Below, piece after piece: positions 11,564 through 22,241 of a stretch of 64,000 bases of DNA; positions within the stretch are counted from its first letter, which is position 1; each line of letters starts with the position of its first letter. Location of the stretch: positions 21,601,726-21,665,725 of the forward strand of contig NC_063437.1 of the NCBI RefSeq assembly GCF_020379485.1, read 5' to 3'. The stretch is from Brassica napus (lineage: Eukaryota; Streptophyta; Magnoliopsida; Brassicales; Brassicaceae). The notes below the pieces were generated by a model, which saw only the letters and a list, made by a program, of their open reading frames with translations, did not search any database and was not told where the DNA came from. Made by a program: the position numbers and the translations under genes.

Positions 11564-12115
11564 TAAATGACATAACTATTTGTAACATATAATTTATAAA
11601 CTTATATGCAATACTCAAATAATACATTACTAATATGTAATTTAAATTTAGCGATAGCATATTGTGGTTCTTTTTTCCGGATATATAAACGTACTCGAAA
11701 CTGTATGAGATGTAAGCTAGTTACATTACGCTTGATGCGTTCCAATCCCGGATTGCTACATGTCTAAAGCTTGAGAATCATTGACTTGCAAGCGAATCTG
11801 GTTTCTCTCTACGTGCCTTAAAAGTTCCTGGTTGTATGATAGCCGAATATATATTGAAGTGTTTTGTTGGTTTGTGAGGCACGCGCAAGTTATCAACCGT
11901 GAGTAGAGCTTGAGTGATGTGAACATATATATATTTATTTGTATTTTTGAAATATTTGGTTTGTTGTAAAGAATGTGTATGCGTTGGATGTTAGATGACT
12001 TAGCTAGACTAGTCCAGGAATCTAGTTTTATCCTACTCTCCGCACTATCTCGTGGTGTAGTTGTTGGAGCTTGGTGCGTGGTAAAATTTCTTTGTAAATA
12101 AGTAATTAACGACAC
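11564..12115. repeat. Upstream copy of a direct repeat bracketing a DUF295 gene
   Basis: This segment recurs in the same orientation at about 14026-14420. Shared landmarks are ATGACATAACTATTT, CATTGACTTGCAAG, TTTCTCTCTACGTGCCTT, AGTGTTTTGT, GACTAGTCC, ACTCTCCGCAC and AATAAGTAATTAAC. The order is preserved with many substitutions and indels. No open frame is conserved between copies. Confidence 0.8.
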
Positions 12116-12143
12116 TTTGATTTTGATTTGTTAATGTTAAAAA

Positions 12144-12249
12144 AACCATATTATCTGAATAATTAATAAGAATTTCATATCTCGAATAACTAATTAAACC
12201 ATATTATCTGAATATTTAATAAGAATTTCATATCTCGAACAACTAGATT
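12144..12249. repeat. Two-copy 53-bp tandem duplication
   Basis: CCATATTATCTGAAT followed by TAATAAGAATTTCATATCTC occurs at about 12146 and again at about 12199, a period of 53 bp. It lies in the likely promoter of the DUF295 gene at 12503. Confidence 0.85.
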
Positions 12250-12502
12250 CCGACGTAAGAGAGGAAGAAAACTCAAGTTACATAAAAACTTATTTAAAAA
12301 TATGATTTAGAAACGTAGAAAATATAAGATTGATAATTATAAGCGGTCCAAAGAATATGATATCGGAGTTATAGATAGAGCTGAATCATATGGAAACATA
12401 TCCGTACAAATAACTGAAGCGAGTTGGTTGGTAGAATATAAAGGAAGATCACTAAAAGGGTTTGCTGGTAAGACAAAGATTAGTTTGTAGCTAGTAAGAA
12501 TA

Positions 12503-13863
12503 ATGTTTCTCCTTGTCGGCGGAACCAGGAAGCTCCGATCGTTCTCCACGGCGGCAGCGGCGGCGGCGGCTCAGCCGTATCTCCTGGTCAGAGAGAGGGA
12601 AGTCACCTTGAAGTCCTCCAGTGAAAGAGTGGTCACCTTAAATCTGTTGGATCCGTGTAAGCTTGAGATGGTGAAGATCCCCGGCAAGACTCTCCCGACA
12701 GAGGTTGCTAAGTCGTTGAGGATAGGTTCATCCAAGGGATGGGTGGCTGTGACGGACCTTCAAAATTCGAAACTGCGTCTCACCAATCTATTTAACCCTT
12801 GTGCATCTTCGCCAACAACAATAACACTGCCCCCTCTCGACGGGTGTTACAGAGGTTCAGTTGCCCGAGTTTCCAAGGTCTCTCTCTCAGCCTCCCCGAA
12901 CCAACGTGACTGTGTAGTGGCTGCTAAGTTGTTTGCTCCACTCGTCAGTCTGTGCCGGCCTGGTGACTCGGAGTGGACACACATCGAGACCCCAAACACT
13001 TTCTTCCGTTCAGTCCTGATGCACTCTATGAGAGACCAAAAATTCTATCTTTACTCCTCGGATAGGGCTCCAACTGATCTGATCAAGACTTGCTCTGACT
13101 TCCCTCCAGTGAGTCCTTACAGGAGGTTCTTTTTTTCTGACATCCCCAAGACCACACAAGATTTGTATCAGTCATCTCTCTTCAGAACTCAGTACTTGGT
13201 CGAGTCACCTTCCGGGGACTCTTTCATCGTTATCTGGTAATTCTCTTTCCTTGTATTGCTATTATTACACGAATACATGCAGGGGTTGGGAAGCCATGTT
13301 GATAGTTGTGGTTGTGGGGGCACGTGCACCCGTAACAATATTACTTCTTATAACTCTTTATACAAAGTTATTAAAACTTTGGTGTATAAGATGTCAAAAG
13401 TCAAGTTGTGTACCCCCCTAATATTTTAAGTTCCATGCTTAGTTATATTCTTTAGCAATAGTGCACCCATTTAAAAAAGTATCCTAGCTTCGCCCTTGCA
13501 TGCATGGGAAATATAAAATTGTATGTTTCCTATTTATGAAGGTGTAAGGCTGGTGGTAAGATGGAAAAAGAGACGTCAAGACTCATGTGCGAAACCAAGG
13601 GCTTTATGGTGTTTAAGCAAGACCATGGTAAGAAGTTGTGTTCCTATACACAAGACATTGGCGATCTCTGCATTTTCCTAGGCAAGAACGAATCCTTTTG
13701 TGTCTCTGCGACAAAATATCCGGGGCTGAACCCGAATTCAGTCTATTTTGAAGGCAGTGAAACTGGGTTCGGCTTTTACGATCTCAGCTCAAACACTGTC
13801 CACGATCTCACGCATTTGGCCCCTTTCTCCGCCTTCTACTTATGGCTTGCCCCTCTCGAATAA
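12503..13863 (+). CDS. DUF295 family protein, copy 1 (possibly organellar)
   Basis: Two exons, 12503-13236 and 13542-13863, splice within a Trp codon (TG|G) to give 351 aa. The N-terminus is Arg/Ser/Ala-rich (GGTRKLRSFSTAAAAAAA), a plausible organellar presequence, and no F-box is visible. The rest matches the DUF295 repeat-type domain: SSKGWVAVTDL, the LPPL motif, DCVVAAKLFAPLVSLCRPGD, and a C-terminal half with KGFMVFKQD, YTQDIGDLCIFLGKNESFCVSA and a final tyrosine/leucine-rich stretch. The F-box-less, presequence-bearing type resembles the DUF295 Organellar group described in Brassicaceae; its function is unknown. It is about the same length as copy 3 (25937-26992) but is the only one with an intron. 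Confidence 0.85.
13280..13498. mobile_element. hAT-like MITE inside the DUF295 intron
   Basis: The left end CAGGGGTTGGGAAGCCA and the reverse-complemented right end CAAGGGCGAAGCTAGGA form an imperfect terminal inverted repeat. The flanking octamers AATACATG and CATGCATG match at six of eight positions, fitting a decayed 8-bp target duplication as made by hAT elements. The 219-bp element has no coding capacity. Removing it leaves an intron of about 80 nt. Confidence 0.6.
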
Positions 13864-14025
13864 AAAAGTCCTTTTGTTTTCACAACTATCTTACTACTGT
13901 TTAATTTATTTATTGGATTTTCATTCTTTCATCATATGGTCTACTTAATTCAGCTCCAATTGATTTTTATGTTCATAACAACAGTGTGGTTGGCTATATA
14001 TACGCTATATGCTATCTTAATTTTA

Positions 14026-14420
14026 ATAAATGACATAACTATTTATAAGATATAATTTTATAAACTTACATGCATATATACATTACTAAGAACGTGTCTA
14101 AAAATTTGAGGAGCATTGACTTGCAAGTGAATCTGCTTTCTCTCTACGTGCCTTGAAGCTCATGGTTATAATATGATAGCCGATCATTGAAGTGTTTTGT
14201 AAGGCGCACGCAAGTCATCAATCGTGAGTACTATTTGTACGTACTTTTGAAAATGTTGTCGTGTCATAAGGAATGTGAATGCGTTAAATGGTAGTACTAA
14301 ATTGAGTTAGACGACTAGTCCGCGAATTCGCTTTTACCCCCCACTCTCCGCACAATCTCGTGCTGTAATTGTTGGAGCTTATTGCGTACGTAATTGTCTT
14401 TTAGAATAAGTAATTAACTA
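14026..14420. repeat. Downstream copy of the direct repeat bracketing DUF295 copy 1
   Basis: It corresponds to 11564-12115, shortened by internal deletions. It ends at the same AATAAGTAATTAAC word, after which the two copies diverge. Confidence 0.8.
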
Positions 14421-14599
14421 AACTTTGATTTTGGTTCGTAACCAAAATTTCATTAAAATTAGTAACATGGGTCTGTCCACATATTACTTTACATTCCCCA
14501 TAAACATTCGAGTACACGTAAGCCGGTGACATGAGAGATTAGAGAGTCAAGTCGTCATCCCAAAAGAAATTGTTTTTCTTTGCGGGAAAATTGGCTTAA

Positions 14600-14700
14600 G
14601 TTAAATATGGGCCTAATCAACATCCCATTAGCCCTAATACAGACGCCTCTATATAAACCGATCTAAAGGTACGGTACACTCAACTTCCACAGTTTCTCCT
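14600..14700 (+). promoter_or_regulatory. Orphan promoter: site II, telo-like box, TATA
   Basis: TGGGCC (14608-14613), AGCCCTAAT (14630-14638) and TATATAAA (14650-14657) occur in the order and spacing seen in plant ribosomal-protein and snoRNA promoters. About 35-60 bp downstream comes a pyrimidine-rich leader (CTTCCACAGTTTCTCCTTCC). No open frame follows: the first ATG (14765) closes after four codons. Either an unrecognised non-coding RNA or the promoter of a lost gene. Confidence 0.5.
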
Positions 14701-15518
14701 TCCCCGCCGTTTCTGAGATTTTTGTTTAGCATTCAAATTAGATCTCTGCTATTTAATTTAGTCTATGGTTGTCAGTTAAGAGATGCAATGAAGAGTTAAT
14801 ATCGGAAAGTGTAATAGATGGTTCTCGCGAGATGAAATCCGATTATATTTATGGTTTTTAAATATGTTTTTGAAAAAATGAAGAAAGCAGGGATTGTGTG
14901 TATCGGCTTAGTGCTAGCAATGCACTTGTACGAAAGATTTCCCTTGCAAAATCATTTTGGGGCAGATGGGCAGTTGTGATACATATACTCTATTGAATAA
15001 CTCAACAATCATCTTCTCCACATTTGTTTTTTTTTTCCATCCAAATAAAATATCATTCATTCACATTTGCTAACAATCTGTACCCTTGTTATAGTTGTTT
15101 TGAGCTGAAACTAACAAAATTTGGTTTAGTTGTCCCTGTTCGTCAAATAAACGCTGCCACAGAACGAGCATCACAAAATATTACATGAGAGGGAAGAAAA
15201 TTCATGGAAACTGAAGATTAAAGAACACCACCATTGTATTTTTATGCAAGCTAAATTCGAAAAATGAGATTTTTATGAGAGAAAATAAGTCGAAAAGAAA
15301 AACTTGGATTAATTATATATATAATGTGTTTTAAAAAAGGCTTAAAGTGGTAAAGGTACTATAAAGATTTTTATTTAAGTTATTCATTAAATTTGTATGT
15401 ATTAAATTCAGGGAACAAAAATTGCTCAAAAGACATGACAACATTTGATTCAGAGCACACTAACTCAAGCTTCAGAGCTTCTCGGAATTCAGAATCCATA
15501 CGGGCCTCTGTTCGAATA
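14701..15518. other. Region downstream of the orphan promoter; FCF1 3' flank
   Basis: No coding exon is recognised. GAGATGAAAT near 14830 loosely resembles a C box, but no matching D box with antisense element could be assigned. The right end contains the FCF1 3' UTR on the minus strand. Confidence 0.4.
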
Positions 15519-16854
15519 TCAGTATCTTGGAGCTGCACCATACCAAAAAAAAAAAAATAGCCAAAGGTTACAAAAGCAAGTTCGATTATTAGGCTAAACA
15601 CCAAAGTAGATTTAGATTCAGATGTCCAAGAAAGATGCATATACCTCTACCAAGTGTTGCTTCAGGCAGCCTCTCTACTGAGTACTTGCGCCCCGCCAAA
15701 TACATAATAGGCACACCAGGAACCTTCAAACCAACAAAAGATAAGTTAACATCCATTGACGTGTAACGAAAAAGATTGACGTATCAAACCATCTTTTACC
15801 TTTCGGATCCTTCGCTTCAAGTCTCTATCACAAGTAGCCACCATGAAGCACTTATGCTGCATATAACAAATAACAACAAGTATAATCAACTAAACACACA
15901 AAATATAAAATCTTCTACACACCAAGAACTATTGATACAAGAGTTCATCATTAGCTCTCCTGAGAGAATCTGGGATACAAAGTTCAACAAGACAAAGCAG
16001 GAAGCAGTTACCTGAGTAACTCTGTCAACGAGACAGTCATCAGCATATGTCCCTTTGTGTACGCAAGGTAGTCTCTCAAAGCGAGGATCCTTCGCAATCC
16101 TACCAAACTTACACCAATTAATTAATAAAAAAAAAAACGAATGCCTTAAAACCTTTAGAAATCTTGAAGGCAAATAAATACCTAAGAGCGACACGATACT
16201 TCTGGCCTAACTTCTCAAGCTCAGCCATGACACAGTCAGTGATACAAGGAGTGCCTTCAAAACCCGAAACGATCAAAGGAGAGTAAGAATCTTGCATACA
16301 TCTCTCCATTAACTAAAGACAACTACCAAAAAGTTGAAGTAACTCACATTTTGCGTTCAAGCAGAACATCATCCCCTGCTCAATATCAATCTATATTGAA
16401 TACAACGAAAGGGAAACACTAATTAGAACAAGGTCAACAGTAGAAAGATCGAGTATAGATAAGCTAGGATGTGTTACCTTGTTCTGGATAGAGAAGTTGA
16501 TGAAGTTAGTATCCACCAGAACTCGGTAAGGAGGAACCATGTTAGTGTTGTGAGAAAAGAACATCCCTGATGGAACATTTGGTCTGATCCCAAAACAAAA
16601 AGTCAAATCCAAACACATAAAAATTACAACTTTGTAAAAGAGCTAAGATAAGCTTACACGTTTCTGGGAAGTTCAGTGAGGTCCTTCTTGTTTGGATTCA
16701 GAACCTCCTCCTTGTAGCTGAAGAAGACAAACAAAGCAGCATTGATGAAAAAATATAAACTTTCAATCAATCGTTTGACTTACTGCTTGAGAGCTTTGTG
16801 GCTTATCGTCTTCTTCATAACAGCAAACTTCTGAGGCTTCTTTGCCCTTCCCAT
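15519..16854 (-). CDS. FCF1: rRNA-processing endonuclease FCF1/UTP24 (PIN domain)
   Basis: Nine minus-strand exons: 16784-16854, 16658-16717, 16478-16583, 16348-16390, 16182-16254, 16012-16099, 15800-15856, 15645-15723 and 15519-15532. All introns are GT-AG; the total is 591 nt, 196 aa. It starts [15 protein letters not shown] and continues with [14 protein letters not shown] and the PIN domain: [11 protein letters not shown] (first catalytic Asp), [14 protein letters not shown] (acidic cluster), [13 protein letters not shown] (Asp pair) and [19 protein letters not shown] (last catalytic Asp), ending LGRAPRY. FCF1/Utp24 is the nucleolar SSU-processome nuclease that cleaves pre-rRNA around the 18S 5' end (sites A1/A2). 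Length and motifs are complete. The last exon encodes only the final five residues; its position is set by the conserved APRY end. A further in-frame ATG lies at 16965. Confidence 0.95.
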
Positions 16855-17089
16855 CTTTGAAGCAAGGAGTAACAGAAACCCTAGAACGAAGCAGAGACGG
16901 AGAGGTTTTGGGATTGGGAGACGGAGACAGACACTGAAGAGAGACCAACTCTCAAATAAGCCCAATAATGAGCATAATAGGCCTTATATTATAATTTTTC
17001 TGAGTATAGGCCCAATTTATTTTAGGCGGCCCATTCTCGATGATATGTTCATATATACCCCGCAACAATTCTAATATTAACAACACCAA
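16855..17089 (-). promoter_or_regulatory. FCF1 promoter and leader
   Basis: On the minus strand there are several TGGGCC/TGGGCTT site II elements (plus-strand AAGCCCA near 16957, GGCCCAATTTATT near 17008, GGCCCATTC near 17028), as is typical for ribosome-biogenesis genes. No TATA box is evident. Confidence 0.6.
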
Positions 17090-19840
17090 AGTAAACAACC
17101 TTTTAGCTCTCCTTTTACATGTTAAATTTTATCAAAAGAACTGCCCCTCTGACCATGGAGTTAAGTACTATATTCATCCGATAAGAATGGCTCTCATTTG
17201 AACTCTTCTCGTTTTCAAATGTGTGTTGACCACTTAATCTTGGCTGAAATATAGTATCAAAAGTTTTCAGCAAGTATTCCAAATGATCATCACCTATTGT
17301 AAATATACATATATTTATTGCCCAGACTAAAGATACTTGTTGACATTTAATGGGAGGAGCAACACACCGAGAAAGGATAACCACAAAAGGAAATACTGTA
17401 ACGAAAAAATATATTTTAAAAAATTAACTAACTTGGTGGGCAAGGCTAATACTCTGTATTAAATCAAGTTTTTTCTGATGTCTTGAATTAGGGTTTACAG
17501 TCTCTTGGTTTACATCACTAACCTTCATTCATGTCTCTACTTCTCAGCCGGCTCTCGAAGCTCCGCCTTGAGGAACCAGCGTTGCTGAGATCATGTTTTC
17601 GCCTTCTCTCCAATGGCTTCTCATCTTCCATGTTCCCGGCTTGTTCCGTCGCCAGAGCTGAACCTTGTGGAGATGATCTCGGAAAACTCGTAATTAGGAT
17701 TGATAACGAGTATTGCGATACTCATTTGGAAAAGAAGGTGCCTCTAGAACTAATGAATGAAATGGTAACTGTTGGGCATCCCATGGTTGGGTAGCTACTT
17801 TGAAGGAGGACGGCATAGTGCGTCTCCAAGATGATTTGAACCCGGTTGCATCTGACACTAATCCAAAACGCATAGCTCTGCCTCCTCTTGTGACTCTGCC
17901 TCATTGCCAAACCAAAGTTGTGACCAACGTGGCCATGTCCACATCTTCTCCTGAGGATGAAGACTGTGTTGTGGCTGTCAAGTTCTTGGGTCCACAACTC
18001 AGCCTTTGCAGACCAGCTCAATGTAAGTGGACCAACATCATGATCAAGAACCCCTGTTTCTTCTCCTCCCGTGTCATGTTTTCCGAAAAAGATGACATGT
18101 TTCGCATGCCCGGATCAGGAGGCCACCTCATTGGGTCGTGGGATCGTTTCGGCAAACAACACAAGTTTCAAAGGTTGCAGTTTAAAAACCTTCCCGAGCT
18201 GACAAAGGCCAAGCGGGAGCTTCTGTATTCGTGTTCCGTGAGCGAACATTTGGTGGAGTCGAGAACCACAGGCGAGACTTTTTTGGTCAAGTGGTTTAGG
18301 AAGGCTACCCCAAAATGTTTGTCGAAAATGAAAACCAGAGGTGTAATGGTTTTCAAGCTAGACGAACAAGGAAAAGCTGTTTACACTCGAGACATAGGTG
18401 AACTCAACATTTTCATTTCAAAATCTGAAGCTTTCTGTCTCCCTGCTGGTTCAATTCCCTCTAACTTCGTTGAGCTCTTGGATTTTGATGAAATGACCAA
18501 TGTTTGTTTGGATGGTTACTTTATTGGCCCTGGAAATTTTACATCCATGGCACCTTACTTTATTCCACCTCAAAAATAAAATCTAGATTATTTTTGTATT
18601 CTCTCTTATACGATCTAAATATAAAATCTATGCATATGCGCTTAGAGAAAATATGTTATATCTTCATCAGTCTTTCAGCTAATTATGTTAAACTATGTTA
18701 TATCTTCATGGCATCATTTGTATTCATTCAATCAGTTTAGGAATTGATGGGCCACACATTTTACCCAAAACAAGATATCGTTATATTTTTGGCCTTTCAA
18801 GCTAAACCAATAGAGGAACAAAAGATGAACATACAAATTTAATAACAAGTTTTGTAATCTTCATAATTTACAAAAAAAAAAGTTTAATAAAATAGCCGTA
18901 CAATGATTGTTATTTAGTGACGAACTTTAATAAAAACCCAATATAACGTATTGTCATTGATTCGTTGATTCCAAATTATGCAGAAAATATATAGTGCAAT
19001 GCATCATATTCAAAAGTCATGCTTGAGAGATATTATACAACTATGATTTTAAATACTTCACTAAAGTCTAATATTATTCAAAACCGTAAAACTTTGAAAA
19101 ATCATCATATTATTTTGTTATCTCATTTGAAATGAGCTACAATAGAGTCTTATAGTGAAGCAAAATTTTGTATTCTTCAAGATCTCTGCTTCCTTGCGAA
19201 CGGAACAAAGTGAATACATTCTTATAGAAAACTGCATTCAAACTATTACTCTCTACGAATAGCTAAACACGGTACCACACACTATACATACCTCTATCTA
19301 TCAGTTATGGCACCTTTAGTTTATCTCAACGCTGAAATAAAATATTATGTTTTATACAGAAAGAACAAATCCTAAACTAAACATTTTCTATATTATTCCC
19401 AAGTACACATTTTCTAATTAAAAATTCATATATCTTTTGATATTTATGGTAAGTGCCACATCAACACTAACGGCTTGTTCCAACAATCGGTGTGAATAAC
19501 TTCTACCAGTACTATGAAGAACCCCTAATGAAAATAAAAGCCACTTGTTCTTTTTATGAAAATAAAAGCCACACGTTCTTTTTGTTCTCTCTCTCTAAAT
19601 TTATTAAGTAGTACTAAAATAAGCATATAAAGTATGATATGTTTGTTTCTAAAACATAGTTTAGAAAATACTAGGGGTTGCATGTAATATATGTGAGCAC
19701 TCACCACTAGTAGTCTAGTATGACAAAAGTTGACCAACTAGCGCATGGAATCACAATGGAGATTACAAAACTAAAAAATATATTTATTTATTTATTTATT
19801 CTAAGATCTACTTGATTACGACATGCAAATGATATATAAA
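17090..19840. repeat. Left arm of a large imperfect inverted repeat
   Basis: This arm matches the reverse complement of about 25105-27260. The match runs from GTAAACAACCTTTTAGCTCT (17092) through the DUF295 upstream region, the whole gene and its 3' flank. It ends at ATCTACTTGATTACGACATG followed by CAAATGATATATAAA (19806-19840). Indels of tens to hundreds of bases separate the two arms. Confidence 0.85.
17531..18579 (+). pseudogene. DUF295 copy 2, single-base frameshift
   Basis: The start MSLLLSRLSK, the presequence and the DUF295 body align along their full length with intact copy 3 (25937-26992, minus). At 17774-17776 this copy has GGG where copy 3 has GGGG. The deletion shifts the frame so that translation from 17531 stops at 17794 after 87 residues. 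The rest (to TAA at 18579) stays open in the next frame without other lesions. Either a very recent pseudogene or a one-base sequence error. If translated, only an internal ATG (17800) would give a protein lacking the presequence. Confidence 0.75.
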
Positions 19841-20858
19841 ACATAAAAGAGTATTTGGATAATTTGATGCGCGTGGCAACAGAAGATGCTCTACAAACAA
19901 TTTTTTCAAGTTAGCTGGCAAGAAAAAAAATTGACGTCGAACAAAAAGGTATGTGTGAGTTTAAAAGATGAATGTTATAAATGTGTTCTACAAAATTGCC
20001 TTGTCTGATAAAGATGTCAATAAGAGCGTGGATATTTTTATTTGGATTGTCATGTGAAAGTCCTTATTGTTCTTTGAGAAATTCATGATGATACTACATC
20101 TTCTGCTGGTTTCTGGTATAGTGTGTGTGTTATGCAATTTGTTTGAAAATTGTAATATAGTCTTGTAGTTACATCAATTAAGGATTTGCTTGTTACTATT
20201 CCAATTCACTATTTACTAAGCAGTTTTTAGACAGCAATAGCATTTAATGACAGCAGACATTTGCATCAGGGTTCTTAAACCATACTATAACATATAAACG
20301 TGTTTTGTTCAAGACCCAAAAAAAAAAAGAACATTTCAATCAAGATTCAATATCTAGAAATCATCATGGTCGAGACCAAGGCACAAATTAGGAGCAATGC
20401 AATATGAGAGATGGGAAACAATAGAGAGATCAATCTCTAGGAATCAAGAGAAAGCACAATTTAATAGCCAAATCTGAATTTAGCCTCCAAAAGGGCAAAC
20501 TGAAACTATAACTTGGAAATGGAACTAAATTGTGATGAAGCTAAAGGAAGGAGAGGCATCAGTAAAAGATGGATTAGGCGAGTAAGTGGATTAATGCCAG
20601 CAAGTAAACAAAGTTATATATATATTAATGCTAGAAAGTTTCCAGAGATGTGACATTCAAATATCTTACATAAAAGGGTCACATAAACTTCCTAGTGTGA
20701 CACACCACACATATATAATAATATAATCCTAGAAATTCATTTAATACCCATATTGAACATAGAGAGTCAAAGCAGGATCTAGAAAATATAAAACACACTT
20801 AATAATAATAATCCTAATAATTATAATTCGTCTCATCACCTTACCTTTCGCTTATCAC
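18741..20858. other. Intergenic DNA, partly inverted-repeat arm
   Basis: Up to 19840 this is the duplicated 3' flank of DUF295 copy 2. It includes a short tandem pair of GAAAATAAAAGCCAC units near 19530-19575. From 19841 to 20858 I see AT-rich DNA with no gene, leading into the 3' end of the minus-strand gene at 20859. Confidence 0.5.
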
Positions 20859-21695
20859 TCACTCGGTGTCTGAGTCCGATGATGTCTCCGACGCCTTCGC
20901 CTCTGCCCCCGACAACTCTTCATCCGCGTCTTCCTCCGTCGCTCCGGTCTCCGACGCGTCTTCCTCCGTCGCTCCGGTCTCCGACGCGTCTTCCTCCGTC
21001 GCTCCGGTCTCCGACGCGTCTTCCTCCGTCGCTCCGGTCTCCGACGCCTCTTCCTCCGTCGCTCCGGTCTCCGACGCCTCTTCCTCCGTCGCTCCGGTCT
21101 CCGACGCCTCGGTCTCCGACGCCTGTGCCCCCGACGCGGCTGCCCCGGAGGACTCTGACTCGGTCCCCTCTGTTCCGGACGACGCGGCCTCCGACTTGGA
21201 CCACCTTCTTCTAGGATACTTTTGGTTGAGTCTCCTTAGTTCCTTCTTCATCTGTCTCTTGAGCTTCACAGATTTTGGATTACGCCTTAAGGTCTCTCTC
21301 CATTTCAATTCCGCCAGTGCTTTCTCTTGTCTCCTCAGCTCCAGCTCTCCCTGCATGCTCTCCAAATGCGCTGCCTCCATCTTCATCTTCAAGAACTCAG
21401 CCCTCAGCTCATCAAATTGCTTGAGCTGAAACTTCCTCTTGCCACTCTCATCTTCCCTTGTGTAATGGAAGTTGGTGTCTTCCACCTTGAACTCATGTCG
21501 GAACTCCTTGCACGAGACTGAAAACTGCGTCTGGTCTTCATTCTCGGTAACTTGCGCCTGAAGACGGTTAGCAACCTTTTCAGCTCCAGCAAAACCCAAC
21601 TTCTTCCAGTCGAAAATGTCATCCTTTGCAGCAGTTCTCATCCTCTTCAAAACAGCATCCACGAACGTCTTGAAAATCACCTTGTGATTCCCCAT
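20859..21695 (-). CDS. Unrecognised basic/coiled-coil protein with acidic 10-residue repeats
   Basis: Single-exon frame of 278 aa, not recognised. Residues 1-85 look globular (KVIFKTFVDAVLKRM, then DDIFDWKKLGF). Residues about 90-135 form a charged, Leu-spaced helix likely to be coiled coil. Residues 138-168 are strongly basic (KSVKLKRQMKKELRRL, PRRRW), suitable as a nuclear localisation or nucleic-acid-binding segment. Residues 170-278 are Ser/Glu/Ala/Gly-rich and acidic, with six consecutive ASETGATEE(E/D) units at 197-256. A TATA-like ATTATATAAT lies on the minus strand about 60 bp upstream of the start. This architecture is seen in chromatin- or RNA-associated proteins, but no family is assigned. 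The coding bias and length favour a real gene. Confidence 0.65.
   Translation of the reverse strand: MGNHKVIFKTFVDAVLKRMRTAAKDDIFDWKKLGFAGAEKVANRLQAQVTENEDQTQFSVSCKEFRHEFKVEDTNFHYTREDESGKRKFQLKQFDELRAEFLKMKMEAAHLESMQGELELRRQEKALAELKWRETLRRNPKSVKLKRQMKKELRRLNQKYPRRRWSKSEAASSGTEGTESESSGAAASGAQASETEASETGATEEEASETGATEEEASETGATEEDASETGATEEDASETGATEEDASETGATEEDADEELSGAEAKASETSSDSDTE
20928..21107 (-). repeat. In-frame 30-bp minisatellite, six units
   Basis: Six tandem 30-bp units encode ASETGATEE(E/D). Units differ mainly at one position (GCG/GCC on the plus strand). Because the unit is a multiple of three, several other frames also stay open across it. Confidence 0.95.
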
Positions 21696-21753
21696 TCTCT
21701 CTTTCTCTTTTTTCTTGTTCTTCTGTTTTCAGTGAATCAACCATCTCCCTCAT

Positions 21754-21905
21754 TATATAATGGCAAAGGAGCTAATGTTGTCAGACTTAAAGTTTCTGGT
21801 ACGGAGTAATCTCTGATAAACTGGAAGTAGAGGAGGAAGAGATAGTACTTGGGTGATCGCATAAAGAGTTTTTACTATCCGTTATCATATTTTCTAAAGC
21901 ATATA
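21754..21905. repeat. Promoter segment duplicated at 24925-25104
   Basis: ATATAATGGCAAAGGAGCTAATGTTGTCAGACTT at 21754, and the following sequence to TTATCATATTTTCTAAAG, recur in the same orientation at 24925-25104 with small indels. The homology starts at the TATA box of the 20859-21695 gene, so the duplicate carries promoter-distal DNA but no coding part. Confidence 0.75.
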
Positions 21906-22241
21906 TATACTTTTTTCTTACTTTATTTTGTTCTCTTTTCCATATTTGTTTTTTTTTTAACTCGGAAGTCAAATCGATTTTGTGATAAAAGTAGTCGCCG
22001 CTAAACCTACAAAGGCTACGAGTCATCATCACTAGCTACGTCCTCCTCATTCCTATCTCTCTCATCTTTACTCTTCTAATTTTCTAAATTAAATAATTAA
22101 TTTTATTTTTCTCTGATCAGTCAACTACTTTTTTCTCAGTGTCTGAGGATAAAGATCACATGAAAATATCGTGAATCAATATTTGATCACTTGTTCCTCT
22201 GTTGTTCAGTTTTGACAGTCGAGGCAAACAATATATACGGA

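Noticed and set aside
12503..13240. DUF295 copy 1 as a truncated 245-aa protein
   Set aside because: A GT-AG intron (13237-13541) within the Trp codon restores a 351-aa product that aligns with copy 3 over its whole length.
14815..14870. C/D box snoRNA
   Set aside because: A C-like box (GAGATGAAAT) is present but no D box with a terminal stem could be paired convincingly.
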